From the NCBI RefSeq assembly GCF_000007205.1, contig NC_005043.1:248001-312000 (forward strand): a DNA stretch of 64,000 bases, written 5' to 3'. The position numbers and the translations under genes are program-made. The notes under the pieces are model-generated. The model was given only the letters and a program-made list of their open reading frames with translations, had not been told where the DNA came from and did not search any database. Numbering within the stretch: the stretch's first letter is position 1; each line of letters starts with the position of its first letter. This document shows positions 8,771 through 16,986 of the stretch, in pieces. The DNA is from Chlamydia pneumoniae TW-183 (GTDB lineage Bacteria > Chlamydiota > Chlamydiia > Chlamydiales > Chlamydiaceae).

Positions 8771-9889
8771 TTGGCACTCAAATTCCATCTCATCCATCAA
8801 TCTAAGAAATCCCAAGCTAGGGTCGGACAAATAGAGACCAGCCATGGAGTGATCGATACACCCGCATTTGTCCCCGTAGCAACTCACGGAGCTTTAAAAG
8901 GAGTGATTGATCACAGCGATATTCCTCTGCTCTTCTGTAATACCTACCACCTTCTTCTTCATCCAGGCCCAGAAGCAGTAGCTAAACTTGGGGGGCTGCA
9001 CCAGTTTATGGGACGTCAAGCACCAATCATTACAGATTCCGGGGGATTTCAAATTTTTAGCCTAGCCTATGGTTCTGTAGCTGAAGAAATCAAAAGTTGT
9101 GGCAAAAAAAAAGGCATGTCCTCTCTAGTTAAAATTACTGATGAAGGCGCATGGTTCAAATCCTATAGAGACGGGAGAAAGCTATTCCTCTCTCCAGAAC
9201 TCTCAGTACAAGCCCAAAAAGATCTCGGAGCTGATATTATTATCCCTCTAGACGAGCTTCTCCCCTTCCATACAGACCAAGAATACTTCTTAACTTCGTG
9301 TTCCCGTACGTATGTCTGGGAAAAACGTTCTTTAGAATATCATCGAAAGGATCCTAGACACCAATCCATGTATGGGGTAATCCACGGAGGCCTCGATCCA
9401 GAACAACGTCGTATTGGCGTTCGTTTTGTTGAGGATGAGCCATTCGATGGCTCTGCTATCGGAGGCAGCCTAGGAAGAAACCTTCAAGAAATGTCTGAAG
9501 TGGTTAAAATCACCACTTCATTTCTATCAAAAGAACGTCCCGTACACCTATTAGGAATCGGCGATCTTCCCTCCATATACGCTATGGTCGGCTTTGGCAT
9601 AGACTCTTTCGACAGTTCTTACCCGACTAAAGCTGCCCGTCATGGTCTTATCTTATCAAAAGCAGGACCCATCAAAATCGGTCAGCAAAAATATAGTCAG
9701 GACTCTTCCACTATAGACCCCTCGTGCTCTTGTTTGACCTGCTTGTCAGGAATCTCTAGGGCATACCTGAGACATCTTTTTAAAGTAAGAGAACCTAACG
9801 CTGCTATCTGGGCTTCTATACATAATCTACATCACATGCAACAAGTGATGAAAGAGATTCGTGAAGCCATCTTAAAAGATGAAATCTAA
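8771..9889 (+). CDS. tgt: tRNA-guanine transglycosylase
   Basis: A 372-residue TGT, which exchanges G34 of GUN-anticodon tRNAs for a queuosine base. Visible motifs: TDSGGFQIFSL (substrate-binding Asp), LDELLPF at the second Asp, GIGD followed by DSFDSSYPTKAARHG with the nucleophilic Asp, and the zinc site CSCLTC with a later His. The start is TTG 8771 with AAGG seven bases upstream; no ATG fits. Against the well-studied Zymomonas enzyme, the base-pocket Cys158 position appears to be Leu (DEL) and the Val233 position Gly (IGGSLG). Replacing Val233 by Gly is typical of queuine-using eukaryotic TGT. Published work on chlamydial TGT, as I recall it, reports salvage of host queuine, which agrees with this reading and with the yhhQ neighbour. 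Confidence 0.95.
   Translation: MALKFHLIHQSKKSQARVGQIETSHGVIDTPAFVPVATHGALKGVIDHSDIPLLFCNTYHLLLHPGPEAVAKLGGLHQFMGRQAPIITDSGGFQIFSLAYGSVAEEIKSCGKKKGMSSLVKITDEGAWFKSYRDGRKLFLSPELSVQAQKDLGADIIIPLDELLPFHTDQEYFLTSCSRTYVWEKRSLEYHRKDPRHQSMYGVIHGGLDPEQRRIGVRFVEDEPFDGSAIGGSLGRNLQEMSEVVKITTSFLSKERPVHLLGIGDLPSIYAMVGFGIDSFDSSYPTKAARHGLILSKAGPIKIGQQKYSQDSSTIDPSCSCLTCLSGISRAYLRHLFKVREPNAAIWASIHNLHHMQQVMKEIREAILKDEI
8799..8824 (+). repeat. Second copy of the 26-bp direct repeat, inside tgt
   Basis: Partner of 8646-8671. This copy is part of the intact tgt frame and is therefore the likely source of the duplication. Confidence 0.85.
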
Positions 9890-10109
9890 GTCTCCTTTCT
9901 AAAGATTCCACGTCTAAAAAACTCTAATTTTTCCATTTATTTTCAAAAAAATCTGTAAAGATTTCTTTATTTAGATCACAAAACACTCTCTTATTTATAA
10001 GAATAAAAAAAATTAATTTTTATTAAAAAATAATTAATTTATCGGATTTTAAACCAACTTTTTATAAAATTGATTCTATAGTTTTTTAAAAAAAAAGGGA
10101 ATTTTTTAT

Positions 10110-10655
10110 ATGTCGAAGGAAAGCATTAGAAGTTATTCTGAAATTTCTACTCCAACGCCGATATTCAGAGAAACGCCCTCGAAAGAAGGCGTGGCATATA
10201 AACTTCAGCTTAGATCACCAGCTAAAGACTGCATACTCAGGAATAGAGTATCTCTAAAAGGAGCTCTATTAAGATCCATTCCATTTTACGGATCATTCTT
10301 AGGTGCTAAAAGAATCCATAGTGCCTGGTCTGCAAAAGATGCCCCCTGCACAACTAGAGTGTATCACTACCTAGTCGGTGGGCTTGAGTTATTGGGACTC
10401 GGGGTTGTTGTTCTAGCGTGTAAAGTACTCGCCACCGCTCTAAAGTTTTTATTCTCTAAAGCCTCCTCGAAGATAAAACAAATGAAATGGCGAGAGAAAG
10501 CGCGCAACCTAGCAGCCAAAGATACGGTACAATCAATAAAAGAGTTCTGTTCCGTTGATCTTACATCTTGCTTTACAAGATGTTTCAGGCTTCGAAATAG
10601 AGTGGTAGAGGAAGGTGCATCTGAAAACCAAACAGTAAGAGAGATCATTGTATAA
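10110..10655 (+). CDS. Small membrane protein of the local LGLGI family, long tail
   Basis: A 181-residue member of the local family. The core is at about residues 53-115: LLRSIPFYGSFLGAKRIHSAWSAKD, then YHYLVGGLELLGLGVVVLACKVL. It carries the longest C-terminal tail of the group (about 65 residues, basic, with KIKQMKWREKARN). ATG 10110 is preceded by AAGGGA at a nine-base spacing, the best ribosome site in the family. No known domain was recognised. One hydrophobic stretch near residues 89-112 suggests membrane association; the function is unknown. Confidence 0.75.
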   Translation: MSKESIRSYSEISTPTPIFRETPSKEGVAYKLQLRSPAKDCILRNRVSLKGALLRSIPFYGSFLGAKRIHSAWSAKDAPCTTRVYHYLVGGLELLGLGVVVLACKVLATALKFLFSKASSKIKQMKWREKARNLAAKDTVQSIKEFCSVDLTSCFTRCFRLRNRVVEEGASENQTVREIIV

Positions 10656-11070
10656 TCTCATAGTTTTCTATGTATTCTTAAACAAGGATATACGCCTATA
10701 AAATCGCAAGAAAACTTTCTCATACTTCAATAAAGAAACGAAGTACCTATACGTAGCAGCTACTAAGAAAAAAGGAATCCCCACTTCTCTTAGTAGCTGC
10801 TATTATTATAAAAGACGTAATTTAATAACGTAGACCGCCTAACCCCATAGCATTGTCTTCCCTCCCACAATAGCGCACAGAATCCGAAAATTATAAAAGT
10901 CTTAATTATGAAGAATTTTAAATAAATGATTGAAAAACTCGTACTATTTCAAAGATCTTAGCATTTTATAAAATAAGCGCTATCTTCATAATCCGCTTTA
11001 TATAAACATTTTATTTTATCTAAAATTAGATTAGGATGCACTACGTTACAAGTATGAAATAGGCATCCAA
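10656..11070. other. Intergenic region, hairpin only
   Basis: About 415 bases without a credible frame. The only structure seen is the 14-bp inverted repeat at 10754-10802; the last 200 bases are AT-rich and probably hold the promoter of the gene at 11071. Confidence 0.6.
10754..10802 (+). terminator. 14-bp perfect inverted repeat, possible terminator
   Basis: Bases 10754-10767 (TAGCAGCTACTAAG) pair perfectly with 10789-10802 around a 21-base loop. It lies about 100 bases after the stop of the gene at 10110. The T-rich sequence after it is weak (TTATTATAAAAG), so it could instead be an RNA structural element or a binding site. Confidence 0.5.
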
Positions 11071-11481
11071 ATGGTAAACAGATACAAGAGCTCTGCAGAA
11101 TTTTCCGCTGATCATTACTATGATGACAACCTGGTTCGGATGGGGTATAAAAGAAACTTAAGAGGACTAGCTCCTGTGGAGAATGAAGTCTGTCTTTTTG
11201 AGGAGAATAACCTACTCGAATCTGTCATGGCGTCTATACCAATTATGGGATCGATACTTGGCTTAGGCAGACTTCATAGTGTTTGGTCTACACAGGACCC
11301 TAAAGATAGTAAAATCTCTATAATTTTCCATACTGCACTTGGAATTCTAGAAACCCTAGGTCTAGGAATCATTGTTCTCCTTATTAAAATAACGATTACT
11401 ATTCTCCTTATTCTATTTACTCCATGTCTTCTCTGTTATTTCATGTATTCTGCTGCTTATAGTGATTTTCATCCTATTTAG
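11071..11481 (+). CDS. Small membrane protein of the local LGLGI family
   Basis: A 136-residue member of the local family. The core reads SIPIMGSILGLGRLHSVWSTQDP, then HTALGILETLGLGIIVLLIKI, and a second hydrophobic run follows (TILLILFTPCLLCYFMY), giving a membrane hairpin in the C-terminal half. The N-terminal 50 residues are polar and differ among members. ATG 11071 has an AGG seven bases upstream. The hairpin layout fits a small Inc-type protein, but this is inference only. Confidence 0.75.
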   Translation: MVNRYKSSAEFSADHYYDDNLVRMGYKRNLRGLAPVENEVCLFEENNLLESVMASIPIMGSILGLGRLHSVWSTQDPKDSKISIIFHTALGILETLGLGIIVLLIKITITILLILFTPCLLCYFMYSAAYSDFHPI

Positions 11482-11917
11482 TTAGGTTCTAACATTCTCT
11501 ATTTAAAAAAGGCTTTGAATGTTCCTTGACAAGTAGACGAGCAACCTAAAGTTTCCTTCGGAGAATCACGAGTTTTTCTTCAGGTTACATCTCAGTTTTA
11601 GAGGAAACTAAGACGTAGAACGTTTGTGTTGCGAATCCATCTTAATCATGAATGATTCTCATATGGCACAAGCAGTTCTCCAAGCTCTCTACCAGTAAGA
11701 AGTGGGGTATAGGAGCTTTGGCTACCGTAGGCTCCAATCTCACACACGATCCTTCGGACAACTTGTAAAACTCGGCATACTAGCATTAGGGTCTGAAACA
11801 TCCTGGCATAGAAAGCTTCTCTCTCGCATGGAAACAAGTCGTTTCAGAATTCATGATTCTAGCTGTTTTATCGAGCCAATTCTGTAAGGTGAAAAGTTTT
11901 TAAAACCTTGGGAGAAG
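11482..11917. other. Gap before the phage remnant, possible decayed DNA
   Basis: About 435 bases without an intact gene. Short frames such as KKWGIGALATVGSNL (about 11690-11740) end at early stops. As the region directly precedes a decayed microvirus replication gene, it may be older phage or host debris; I could not match it to a phage protein. Confidence 0.4.
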
Positions 11918-12366
11918 TTGCGAGAATTAAATGCTTTTGAATTAACTCAACCTGAAGAGTATCGAAACCGTTGGGTTTTGATGCCTTGTCTTAAGTGTCG
12001 TTTTTGTAGAACGCAACATGCAAAAGTCTGGTCTTATCGTTGTGTCCATGAAGCTTCTTTGTATGAGAAAAATTGTTTTCTTACTTTGACTTATGATGAT
12101 AAGCATTTACCTCAGTATGGTTCGTTGGTAAAGCTGCATTTACAGCTGTTTCTTAAGAGATTAAGAAAGATGATTTCTCCTCATAAAATTCGTTATTTTG
12201 AATGTGGTGCGTATGGAACCAAATTACAAAGACCTCATTATCATCTACTTTTATCATGACATAAAGATTTTTTTAAAAATCTTAAAAAGAAATGACCTAA
12301 GGACTGTTAATTATATGGAATTTTTATTACGAGTTTCATTAAAATGTTCGGCTAAAAAGTTAAAGT
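11918..12366 (+). pseudogene. Remnant of Chlamydia microvirus replication initiator (Rep, VP4-like)
   Basis: The frame at 11918-12259 carries hallmarks of the microvirus Rep protein: MPCLKCRFCRTQHAKVWSYR (the CxxC-rich N-terminus), CVHEASLYEKNCFLTLTYDD, HLQLFLKRLRK, IRYFECGAYG and RPHYHLLL. The last is the His-x-His (HUH) metal motif of rolling-circle initiators. The frame then stops, and a second frame up to about 12366 (DIKIFLKILKRNDLRTVNYMEF) may be its shifted continuation. The part with the catalytic Tyr is not found, so the protein cannot work as an initiator. The frame begins at a TTG without a clear start. No capsid, pilot or scaffold gene was recognised nearby. It lies directly before, and ends within a few bases of, a local-family gene. 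Confidence 0.85.
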
Positions 12367-12369
12367 ACG

Positions 12370-12750
12370 ATGCTAATAGGCAGATACAGTAGTGATGACC
12401 AATTCACTGAAGCAACAAAAAACACCCCAACCATAATTAAGCTAGGTTTTGTTAGAGATAATCTCGAGGGATTAACGAACCCTATCTCTGAAATCGTCTC
12501 GGAAACCTCCTCTTCTATTAAAGATTCCGTTCTTCGCTCTCTTCCTATTTTAGGGTCCATTTTAGGATGCGCCCGACTTTACAGCACACTCTCTACAAAT
12601 GATCCTCTTGACGAAACTCAAGAAAAGATTTGGCACACTATATTTGGAGCCTTAGAAACCTTAGGCTTAGGGATTCTCATCCTCTTATTTAAAATTATTT
12701 TTGTTATATTACACTGCATATTTCATCTAGTTATTGGGTTCTGCAAATAA
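12370..12750 (+). CDS. Small membrane protein of the local LGLGI family
   Basis: A 126-residue intact member. The N-terminus has the IIKLGFVRDNLEGL stretch shared with the genes at 12849 and 13980. The core follows: SVLRSLPILGSILGCARLYSTLSTNDP, then IWHTIFGALETLGLGILILLFKI. The last 40 residues are hydrophobic. ATG 12370 lies immediately after the phage remnant and has a poor ribosome site, so the insertion may have replaced its original leader. Function unknown; membrane association predicted. Confidence 0.75.
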   Translation: MLIGRYSSDDQFTEATKNTPTIIKLGFVRDNLEGLTNPISEIVSETSSSIKDSVLRSLPILGSILGCARLYSTLSTNDPLDETQEKIWHTIFGALETLGLGILILLFKIIFVILHCIFHLVIGFCK

Positions 12751-12848
12751 CAACAATTAATCCACGCCTACGGCGTAATTAAATTGTATCTTTTTAGAAA
12801 AAGACAAGCGTATAATATACATTTAAAAATCCTAAAAAAAATAAGAAA

Positions 12849-13259
12849 ATGAAGCCAAATAGTATTATTTTTTTAGAAAATACTAAGCATTATCCCGACA
12901 TCTTTCGAGAAGGATTTGTTCGTGATCGTCATGGACTAATGGAAGCCTCGGATTGGTTACTTTCTACGGAAATTACGATCATTCGCTCCATTCTGGGAGC
13001 TATCCCTATTTTAGGAAATATTCTTGGAGCCGGACGACTCTATAGCGTTTGGTATACAAGTGACGAAGATTGGAAAAAACAAGTGGTTTGACACACGATA
13101 TTTGGAATCCTAGAAGTTCTTGGCCTTGGGATTCTTGCTTTAGCATTAAAGATTCTCCTAACCACCATTTATTACTTGCTACGAGGCCTCTGGAACGTTT
13201 CCTTTATGCTTATAGAGATCTTTTCCGCACTGGTCCCTAATTATCCAGTACTTGTTTAA
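12849..13259 (+). pseudogene. Local LGLGI-family gene broken by TGA in place of a conserved Trp
   Basis: The frame from ATG 12849 stops at TGA 13089-13091 after 80 residues, yet the same frame continues with HTIFGILEVLGLGILALALKI and runs to a TAA at 13257-13259. In the paralogues at 12370 and 13980 the residue directly before HT is Trp (WHT), so the TGA is one base from the expected TGG. A 136-residue ancestral protein is clear. The stop removes the LGLGI core and all following hydrophobic residues. The 80-residue product keeps only the polar N-terminus and the GAIPILGNILGAGRLYSVW part. Confidence 0.85.
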
Positions 13260-13286
13260 AACTCTTTCACAATAAAATTTTTACTT

Positions 13287-13958
13287 ATGACTAAAAATGC
13301 TATAAATTCACAAACAACAACCCCACAACCCAATTTAACAGACGCAGAACCTATCGCTAGCCGTGCGCAATGTAAATCAATAGCGGTAATCATTAGTTTG
13401 TTTGCTCTGGGAATGCTCCTACTCTGTCTGGGGATAATTCTTATTTCCATACCTATTCCTGGACTTGCTGCACAAGTTGCTCTCGGCCTCGGAATAGTAA
13501 GTTTAATCTTAGGAATTGCTTTAGCCAACATAGGTTTCCTATGTTTATTACTTAGATGCAAGCAGGTTCCCCAAAAACCCGATACATTGCCCTCTGAAAG
13601 CTCTAAACAGCCTTCCGAGGGAAGCACTCCCACCGCACTCCCATGGCAAGCTGGAGAATTTTTAGAAAAAGTACAAGTATCTGCAACCCCTATACTCCTT
13701 CCCAAGAACAAAGATGAAGAGTTATCAGCAAAAGTTATGAAAGAAGGAGCCGAAGCAGCTTCTTCAATTAAACAAGCTGTTCTAGAATCTACAGAGAAAT
13801 TAATCGATGCTAGAAAACAAGAGGAGAGCCGACGAGAGGCTAGGAAAAAAATCGTGGCGGAGGAGGCTGAAGCATCTAGAAAACGTATTCAACAGCAAAT
13901 GGCAGCCGACCAAGAAGCGTTAAGAAAACGAAAAGAAGAAGTAGCTAAAAGAAAGTAA
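13287..13958 (+). CDS. Inc-like protein with membrane hairpin and charged helical tail
   Basis: A 223-residue protein. Residues about 30-90 hold two hydrophobic segments (IAVIISLFALGMLLLCLGIILI and VALGLGIVSLILGIALANIGFLCLLL), the bilobed signature of inclusion-membrane proteins. A Ser/Thr/Pro-rich linker follows (about 95-125). The tail, residues 150-223, is a highly charged helix full of Glu, Arg, Lys and Ala that should form a coiled coil. ATG 13287 starts 27 bases after the broken gene at 12849-13259. It is not a member of the LGLGI family that surrounds it. Confidence 0.8.
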   Translation: MTKNAINSQTTTPQPNLTDAEPIASRAQCKSIAVIISLFALGMLLLCLGIILISIPIPGLAAQVALGLGIVSLILGIALANIGFLCLLLRCKQVPQKPDTLPSESSKQPSEGSTPTALPWQAGEFLEKVQVSATPILLPKNKDEELSAKVMKEGAEAASSIKQAVLESTEKLIDARKQEESRREARKKIVAEEAEASRKRIQQQMAADQEALRKRKEEVAKRK

Positions 13959-13979
13959 GCTATTTTTAATAGAAAAAGA

Positions 13980-14384
13980 ATGCCATACTATGCAAACACC
14001 CTGGAGTTCATCCAGGGAACTCAAAGTCTATGTCCTTTATTCAAATATGGGTTTGTAAGACACCATTATAAAGGACAACTAGAAATCGAAGATGCTTCTC
14101 ACGACTGGGATTTCTTAGAACCCCCTTCTACATGGAAACGCACTCTCCTTGCTGCAATTCCTATTCTAGGATCCGTCATAGGTCTAGGAAGACTCTTTAG
14201 CATCTGGTCCATTAGAGAACCCCAGGACTCTCAAGAATACAAGTCTATATTCTGGCACACTCTATGTGCTGTCCTAGAAATTTTAGGACTCGGGATTGTA
14301 GCTCTTATTCTAAAGATCTTAGCAACCTTTATTATGGCAATGCCAGGTTTAAAGAGAGTTGCAACTTTCCTATTTTATTCTTAA
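13980..14384 (+). CDS. Small membrane protein of the local LGLGI family
   Basis: A 134-residue intact member with the clearest core: LLAAIPILGSVIGLGRLFSIWSIREP, then FWHTLCAVLEILGLGIVALILKILATFIMAM. The N-terminal KYGFVRHHYKG matches the GFVRD stretch of the genes at 12370 and 12849, so these three form a subgroup. It begins 21 bases after the gene at 13287 and may be co-transcribed with it. It ends close to the convergent dsbB gene. Function unknown. Confidence 0.8.
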   Translation: MPYYANTLEFIQGTQSLCPLFKYGFVRHHYKGQLEIEDASHDWDFLEPPSTWKRTLLAAIPILGSVIGLGRLFSIWSIREPQDSQEYKSIFWHTLCAVLEILGLGIVALILKILATFIMAMPGLKRVATFLFYS

Positions 14385-14419
14385 GAGTTACAAATTCTTT
14401 AGGCCTAGAATCGTCTACC

Positions 14420-14833
14420 CTATCCTCTATATTTTTTTGTAAGAACTAAGAGACATACAATGGCGCCGAAAGCAACAACAGACGCCATAGGGATCGTCAC
14501 GTAGCTAAAAAGAAAGATCTTTGTTGAGCAGGAGACTCTACCGCAGATATCCAATTGCATCCCTGGAATTTCTTGCAAGAAAACTTGGTAGATAGAAATC
14601 CCTAAGCCTAGGACTGCCTGAGGAAGGATATACAGTTTGATTGAAGAGTCCTCGCGATAAGCTGAAATTCCTAAAATTACAGTGAGTGGGAACAGACAGA
14701 TTCTCTGATAGTAGCAAAGAATACAAGGCTCTACGTTAAGAATATAGCTATAAAAAATGCTAATCAAAGTGCCAGCACAAGAAATAGCCCAAGCAAAATA
14801 TAAAGCATAGCTACGGATAAAATTAATCATCAT
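14420..14833 (-). CDS. dsbB: DsbB-type disulfide oxidoreductase
   Basis: A small inner-membrane protein of about 137 residues with four hydrophobic segments and two periplasmic Cys pairs: CILC after the first helix pair and C-GRVS-C in the second loop. This is the DsbB/BdbC layout, in which the protein reoxidises a DsbA-like partner and passes electrons to quinone. I start it at ATG 14833 (MMINFIRSY), which has AAGGAG just upstream; a frame start at 14845 lacks one. It overlaps the end of the DsbA/G-like gene by 11 bases, so they are translationally coupled. Chlamydiae depend on disulfide cross-linking of outer-membrane proteins, which makes this pair a likely contributor. Confidence 0.88.
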   Translation of the reverse strand: MMINFIRSYALYFAWAISCAGTLISIFYSYILNVEPCILCYYQRICLFPLTVILGISAYREDSSIKLYILPQAVLGLGISIYQVFLQEIPGMQLDICGRVSCSTKIFLFSYVTIPMASVVAFGAIVCLLVLTKKYRG

Positions 14834-15524
14834 GATCTCCTTCAACAGCTTGCAGCTGACGAATATGTTGAATCGCTCTTTCTATTTCATGAAACGTAGG
14901 ATCTTCGATTAAGTAGTCTCCGACTACAGCCGTTGGTGTTGCTAACTGTCCTCCTAAAACCTGAGACCCGTATAGATTATTCTTCTTAATCTGCTCGTTA
15001 TACTGTCCTGAAGCGATACACTGTTCCAAGCCTTTAGGATTAACACTACGTCCAGAATTTATTTTTAAACCCTCAGCCAACTTTGTAAGAACCTCAGGAG
15101 TTGCCCAGTGTGAGCCTTCCTCTTTAGGATAAGTCAAAATACGATGGAAATATTCCATATAAGCGTCTATATCTGCCTGACGTGGATCGTGATGATAAAT
15201 ACATAGCAATGCTTGAGCTGCAGGTTTAGACCCGCGAATAAAGCAGACAGGAATCAAAGTAAAAGAAATCTCTCCAGTATCAATATAGTGCTTCTTTAAC
15301 AAGGGGAACACTTCAGTAGTGAATTCTGCACAAGCAGAACAAGAAGGCTCCTCAAATACTGTTATGTTTATAGGAGCATAAGGATTCCCTATGGTAGGAA
15401 AGTGTTTTGCATTTGTAGGAATATGAGCTTTAGGGGGTAGAATCGTATGTTTTTTATGTATTAGAAAGCCAAAGCAAACGATAAAAAACATCGCAGTGCA
15501 CAGAACTAGGATCTTTTTATTCAA
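14823..15524 (-). CDS. dsbG: DsbA/DsbG-like thiol oxidoreductase, exported
   Basis: A 233-residue thioredoxin-fold protein. Residues 1-22 form a signal anchor (MNKKILVLCTAMFFIVCFGF). The active site is EPSCSACAEF (CSAC) at about residue 60, and the cis-Pro loop is ATPTAVV near residue 199. The family inserts or isomerises disulfides in exported proteins, and its partner DsbB overlaps its 3' end. The helical insert between is typical of the DsbA/thioredoxin_4 class. Whether it works as an oxidase or an isomerase cannot be told; no separate dimerisation domain like that of E. coli DsbG is seen, so the symbol is by convention. Confidence 0.88.
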   Translation of the reverse strand: MNKKILVLCTAMFFIVCFGFLIHKKHTILPPKAHIPTNAKHFPTIGNPYAPINITVFEEPSCSACAEFTTEVFPLLKKHYIDTGEISFTLIPVCFIRGSKPAAQALLCIYHHDPRQADIDAYMEYFHRILTYPKEEGSHWATPEVLTKLAEGLKINSGRSVNPKGLEQCIASGQYNEQIKKNNLYGSQVLGGQLATPTAVVGDYLIEDPTFHEIERAIQHIRQLQAVEGDHDD

Positions 15525-15741
15525 AGGACCTCGTAAAGATGAATTTGTTAATTGCTTAATAGAACAAAAAACATAAAATTCAAAAGCGTTTTCTTTTTTG
15601 AGAATTGAACAGGAAAACTTTTCCTTTAAGTTTAAGAAATCCGCTCTATCTTTTACCTATAACACCGCAAATCTCACTAAAAGTACTTTCACTTTTATTC
15701 TACTGCTTTTATTAAGGAAAAAAGATCAGGGCCTAAGATTT

Positions 15742-16977
15742 ATGGATAAAGAAACACTAGAAAATATCTATCGACATTTTCGATACCGTTTTTTAAAACT
15801 CAATATCCTCCCTGCATTTCTTGGTCTCCTTCTTCTATGTTCTCCAAATACCCTAAATTATACACAAGTCGATGTCATCTTCTCTGATCGTCTTTGTAGT
15901 TGTTTACTTATTTTCTTAGCTATTGCTTCCCTAACCAAACGTTCTCTTCTCTGGTTAGGAGCCCCACTAGGCATCTGGGTTACCCTTTTCGCCTGCGTTG
16001 CAGGACGATCTCCTACTATTTTTGCAAATGATACTCTAATTGGATTCGCAATTCTTGCCGTAGTGTGTATTTCCCCTACACGACCCGAAGCCCTTGAAGT
16101 AGGCCCGACATTACCTGAAGGTTTTTCTTACAATCCTTCTGCAGGAGGACGCAGAGCTGCAGTACTATTCCTAAGCTTACTGGGGTGGCTAGAAGCTCGG
16201 TATCTTACTGCTTCCAGCTTGGGAATTACATCGAGTCAGTCTTCGAACTTCTTACTATTGTACTCATCTATAATGACTGTATACTCTCTGCTCGTGGTTC
16301 TCTCTCTAGCAGGAAGTGAGCGCCGCTGGCACACAAGACCAAAAATCGTAATAGCGACAGCCTTAGCTTTAACAGGCGTCATTATTTTAACTCTTCTCCC
16401 TATCATCCTACACCAACTGCGCTATGATTGCTGGCTATGCCTTTGCCTAACTATAGAACCTGCTCTTGCCGTGGTCTTTGCTTACGATGAAACCAGGGCC
16501 ACTTTGCGCTATATTTCTCAATTTTTAGGAGATAAACGAGCTCTTACTAGAGCCTCGTTCTTTGGATCAGAATACTATAAACACACTCTGTCTTGGGAAG
16601 AAAGAACAGTACTTCCTCTACGAAAGGCATATAAACAGGCATTTGAGGGGATCTCCTTCCCAATCAACCAGTTATTGGCTATCCTAGTTGCTACTGTTTT
16701 TGTAAAAGTCAATAGCAGTATGGGCCTTCCTACCTTTCCTAGGAATTTCCTCAATATATGTTGTTGGTTTATTATCGTCCTGTTCATCTTAGCTTTTGCA
16801 GAAAGCCTTCGTCATTTGCGTTGGATGAATCTGATCTTCTCTGCAGCGATTTTATTCTCTCCAGTACTCTTTCATATTCCCGTAGAATCTCCCATGTTCT
16901 TGCCGATCATCGTTACAGGACTCATTCTAATTATTCTATCTATAGGAAAGAGACGAAGAACTAAACGCAAACTCTAA
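15742..16977 (+). CDS. Polytopic membrane protein, function unknown
   Basis: About 411 residues with roughly ten hydrophobic segments. A conserved-looking soluble loop after the fourth reads PEALEVGPTLPEGFSYNPSAGGRRAA, and a charged region lies near LRYISQFLGDKRALTRASFFGSEYYKH. I do not recognise the family with confidence. The frame opens at a TTG at 15598, but the ATG at 15742 (MDKETLENIYRHF) gives a more natural start. It is divergent from dsbG, and the two share a short upstream region. A link to redox chemistry is only suggested by position. Confidence 0.75.
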   Translation: MDKETLENIYRHFRYRFLKLNILPAFLGLLLLCSPNTLNYTQVDVIFSDRLCSCLLIFLAIASLTKRSLLWLGAPLGIWVTLFACVAGRSPTIFANDTLIGFAILAVVCISPTRPEALEVGPTLPEGFSYNPSAGGRRAAVLFLSLLGWLEARYLTASSLGITSSQSSNFLLLYSSIMTVYSLLVVLSLAGSERRWHTRPKIVIATALALTGVIILTLLPIILHQLRYDCWLCLCLTIEPALAVVFAYDETRATLRYISQFLGDKRALTRASFFGSEYYKHTLSWEERTVLPLRKAYKQAFEGISFPINQLLAILVATVFVKVNSSMGLPTFPRNFLNICCWFIIVLFILAFAESLRHLRWMNLIFSAAILFSPVLFHIPVESPMFLPIIVTGLILIILSIGKRRRTKRKL

Positions 16978-16986
16978 AAGAGAAGC

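Noticed and set aside
13256-13711. Minus-strand frame of 151 residues
   Set aside because: Shadow of the Inc-like gene at 13287-13958, which has a clear bilobed region and charged tail.
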